Of a DNA stretch of 5,416 nt, positions 4,323 to 5,416 are shown piece after piece. How positions within the stretch are numbered: the stretch's first letter is position 1; each line of letters opens with the position of its first letter. A program made the position numbers and the translations under genes. Source of the DNA: Myxococcota bacterium (GTDB lineage: Bacteria; Myxococcota; Polyangia; GCA-2747355; JAKLHH01); contig JAKLHH010000612.1 in the NCBI GenBank assembly GCA_022710245.1, forward strand, positions 1 through 5,416, in the 5' to 3' direction. The notes beneath the pieces are model-generated. The model made no database searches and was not told the DNA's origin. It worked only from the letters and a program-made list of their open reading frames with translations.

Positions 4323-5416
4323 ATGCGCGCCAAGGTGCGCCCTGATCGGTGCCTGCGTCGCATCGATGACCAGCTCGTCAACGTCGAGAACCCGTACGGC
4401 GTGCCCGTCACGCTGATCGCGCGGCCCGAGGTGCCCGTGGAGCCGGAGGCGCTGGCCCAGCTCTTCGCGCTCCTCTCGCTGCAGGAGACCCTCGCCCAGC
4501 TCGCGGCCCTCGAGCAGCGCGGGCGCCTGGCGCCGTTCCTCGGCGGCGAGGCGGTGCTCGAGCGGGTCGTGCTGACCCCCGACCTCCATCGAGGCGCGGG
4601 GATGCCGGTGGGGACGGTCGCCCTCGCGCGCGGGTTCGTCATCCCTGCCGCGATCGGCAACGACGTCTGCTGCGGCATGCGGCTCCTGGCGACCGACGTG
4701 ACCCGCGCCGAGCTCCTGGGCGCGGCCGCGGCGCTGCAGCGGCGGCTCCGCGCCATCTTCTTCGGGGGCGAGCGGGACCTGCCGCTCTCACCACGGCAGC
4801 GCGGGGCGCTGCTCCAGGGCGGGCTCGCCGGGCTCTGCGAGACGGCCACGGACAACGCCGGGGTCGGGCTCTGGCGCTGGTACGACCGGGCGCGGCAGGA
4901 GGCCGAGCTGGCGCGTGTCCACCAGCGCGGCTCGCTCGCCGCGCGGGGGACCTTCGCCTTCGACGACTACATCCGCGGCTCGGGCAGCGCGCAGAGCCGC
5001 GACGCCCAGCTCGGCTCGGTGGGCGGCGGCAATCACTTCGTCGAGCTCCAGGTCGTCGAGGAGCTCGTCGACGGCTGGGCCGCGCGCGAGTGGGGCCTCG
5101 CGCGAGAGCGCGTGGTGGTGATGGTGCACTCGGGGGCGGTCGGGCTCGGGCACGCCGTCGGCGGGCACTTCGGCGCGCGCGCCCGCGAGCTCTTCCCGGC
5201 GGGCCTCGCCCATCCCGAGCACCGCTTCTTCGTGCTGCCGACGCAGGGACCGCTGGCTGGCGAGGGCGAGCGCTACCTGGATGCGATGCGCAACGCCGCG
5301 AACTTCGCCTTCGGCAACCGCCTCTTCCTCGGCCTGATGGCGGTGCGCGCGCTCTCCGAGGCGATCGGGCGGCCGGTCGACGCGCGGCTCGTCGCCGACG
5401 CGCCCCACAACCTGAT
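4323..5416 (+). CDS. rtcB: RtcB-type RNA ligase (3' end outside window)
   Basis: RtcB joins RNA 3'-phosphate or 2',3'-cyclic phosphate ends to 5'-OH ends using GTP and Mn2+, in tRNA splicing or RNA repair in the cytoplasm. The frame opens at an ATG with a good Shine-Dalgarno and remains open for 364 codons to the window edge. Family motifs appear in order: PDLHRGAGMPVGTV (Asp87), IGNDVCCGMRLL (Asp114, Cys117), SVGGGNHFVEL (Asn237, His238), VHSGAVGLGH (His269), ANFAFGNRLF, and DAPHNL (His362). These match the metal- and GMP-handling residues of characterised RtcB enzymes. The histidine that receives GMP should lie some tens of residues past the edge. Two oddities: HSGAVGLG replaces the usual HSGSRGLG, losing an arginine, and an extra cysteine (Cys116) sits beside the metal-binding Cys117. 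Myxobacteria are known to carry several RtcB paralogs with different specificities, and this may be such a divergent form. No rtcA, rtcR or archease gene is visible; none could be seen beyond the edge. Confidence 0.93.
   Translation, partial: MRAKVRPDRCLRRIDDQLVNVENPYGVPVTLIARPEVPVEPEALAQLFALLSLQETLAQLAALEQRGRLAPFLGGEAVLERVVLTPDLHRGAGMPVGTVALARGFVIPAAIGNDVCCGMRLLATDVTRAELLGAAAALQRRLRAIFFGGERDLPLSPRQRGALLQGGLAGLCETATDNAGVGLWRWYDRARQEAELARVHQRGSLAARGTFAFDDYIRGSGSAQSRDAQLGSVGGGNHFVELQVVEELVDGWAAREWGLARERVVVMVHSGAVGLGHAVGGHFGARARELFPAGLAHPEHRFFVLPTQGPLAGEGERYLDAMRNAANFAFGNRLFLGLMAVRALSEAIGRPVDARLVADAPHNL

Noticed and set aside
3833..4855. Minus-strand ORF of 340 codons
   Set aside because: Ser/Arg/Pro-rich with no motif, and it overlaps the start of rtcB and the divergent region; composition artefact.
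4788..5408. Minus-strand ORF of 206 codons opposite rtcB
   Set aside because: The + strand carries unmistakable RtcB motifs throughout; the antisense ORF is low-complexity and mirrors rtcB codon structure.

Overview
The window is very GC-rich with tightly packed genes, and third codon positions are almost always G or C. Long antisense ORFs arise simply because stop codons are rare. Gene content suggests a myxobacterium or related Myxococcota/Deltaproteobacteria. The main clue is a large lipoprotein carrying a single CxxCH haem-type motif in front of a TolB/PD40-like beta-propeller. A second clue is a secreted protein with no recognisable family. This placement is inference from protein style, since no rRNA or marker gene is present.

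Layout from left to right: (1) the C-terminal part of a serine hydrolase of the beta-lactamase/penicillin-binding-protein-like class (to 550, + strand). (2) A 203-residue secreted protein of unknown family (725-1336, +). (3) A 12/15-bp tandem repeat array (1336-1464) starting at the last base of that gene's stop codon and in frame with it, then a short region with a perfect 12-bp palindrome and hairpins. (4) A 568-residue lipoprotein with an Ig-like domain, one CVACH motif and a beta-propeller (1619-3325, +). (5) A convergent gene, 2 bp away, for an exported C39-like (papain-fold) cysteine peptidase (3328-4056, -). (6) A 266-bp divergent intergenic region with hairpins, a possible promoter and a possible ribosome-binding-site-sequestering stem. 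(7) The first 364 codons of an RtcB-type RNA ligase (4323 to the window end, +), cut off by the window edge.

The genes do not form one obvious pathway. The first four products appear to be exported or envelope proteins, or of a class that usually is, while RtcB is a cytoplasmic RNA repair/ligation enzyme facing the opposite way from the peptidase. I see no mobile element, CRISPR array, tRNA or rRNA, and no convincing evidence of a new multi-gene system. The points most worth following are the in-frame repeat array at the stop codon of the 725-1336 gene, the candidate leader structure of rtcB, and the unusual active-site motifs of this RtcB.
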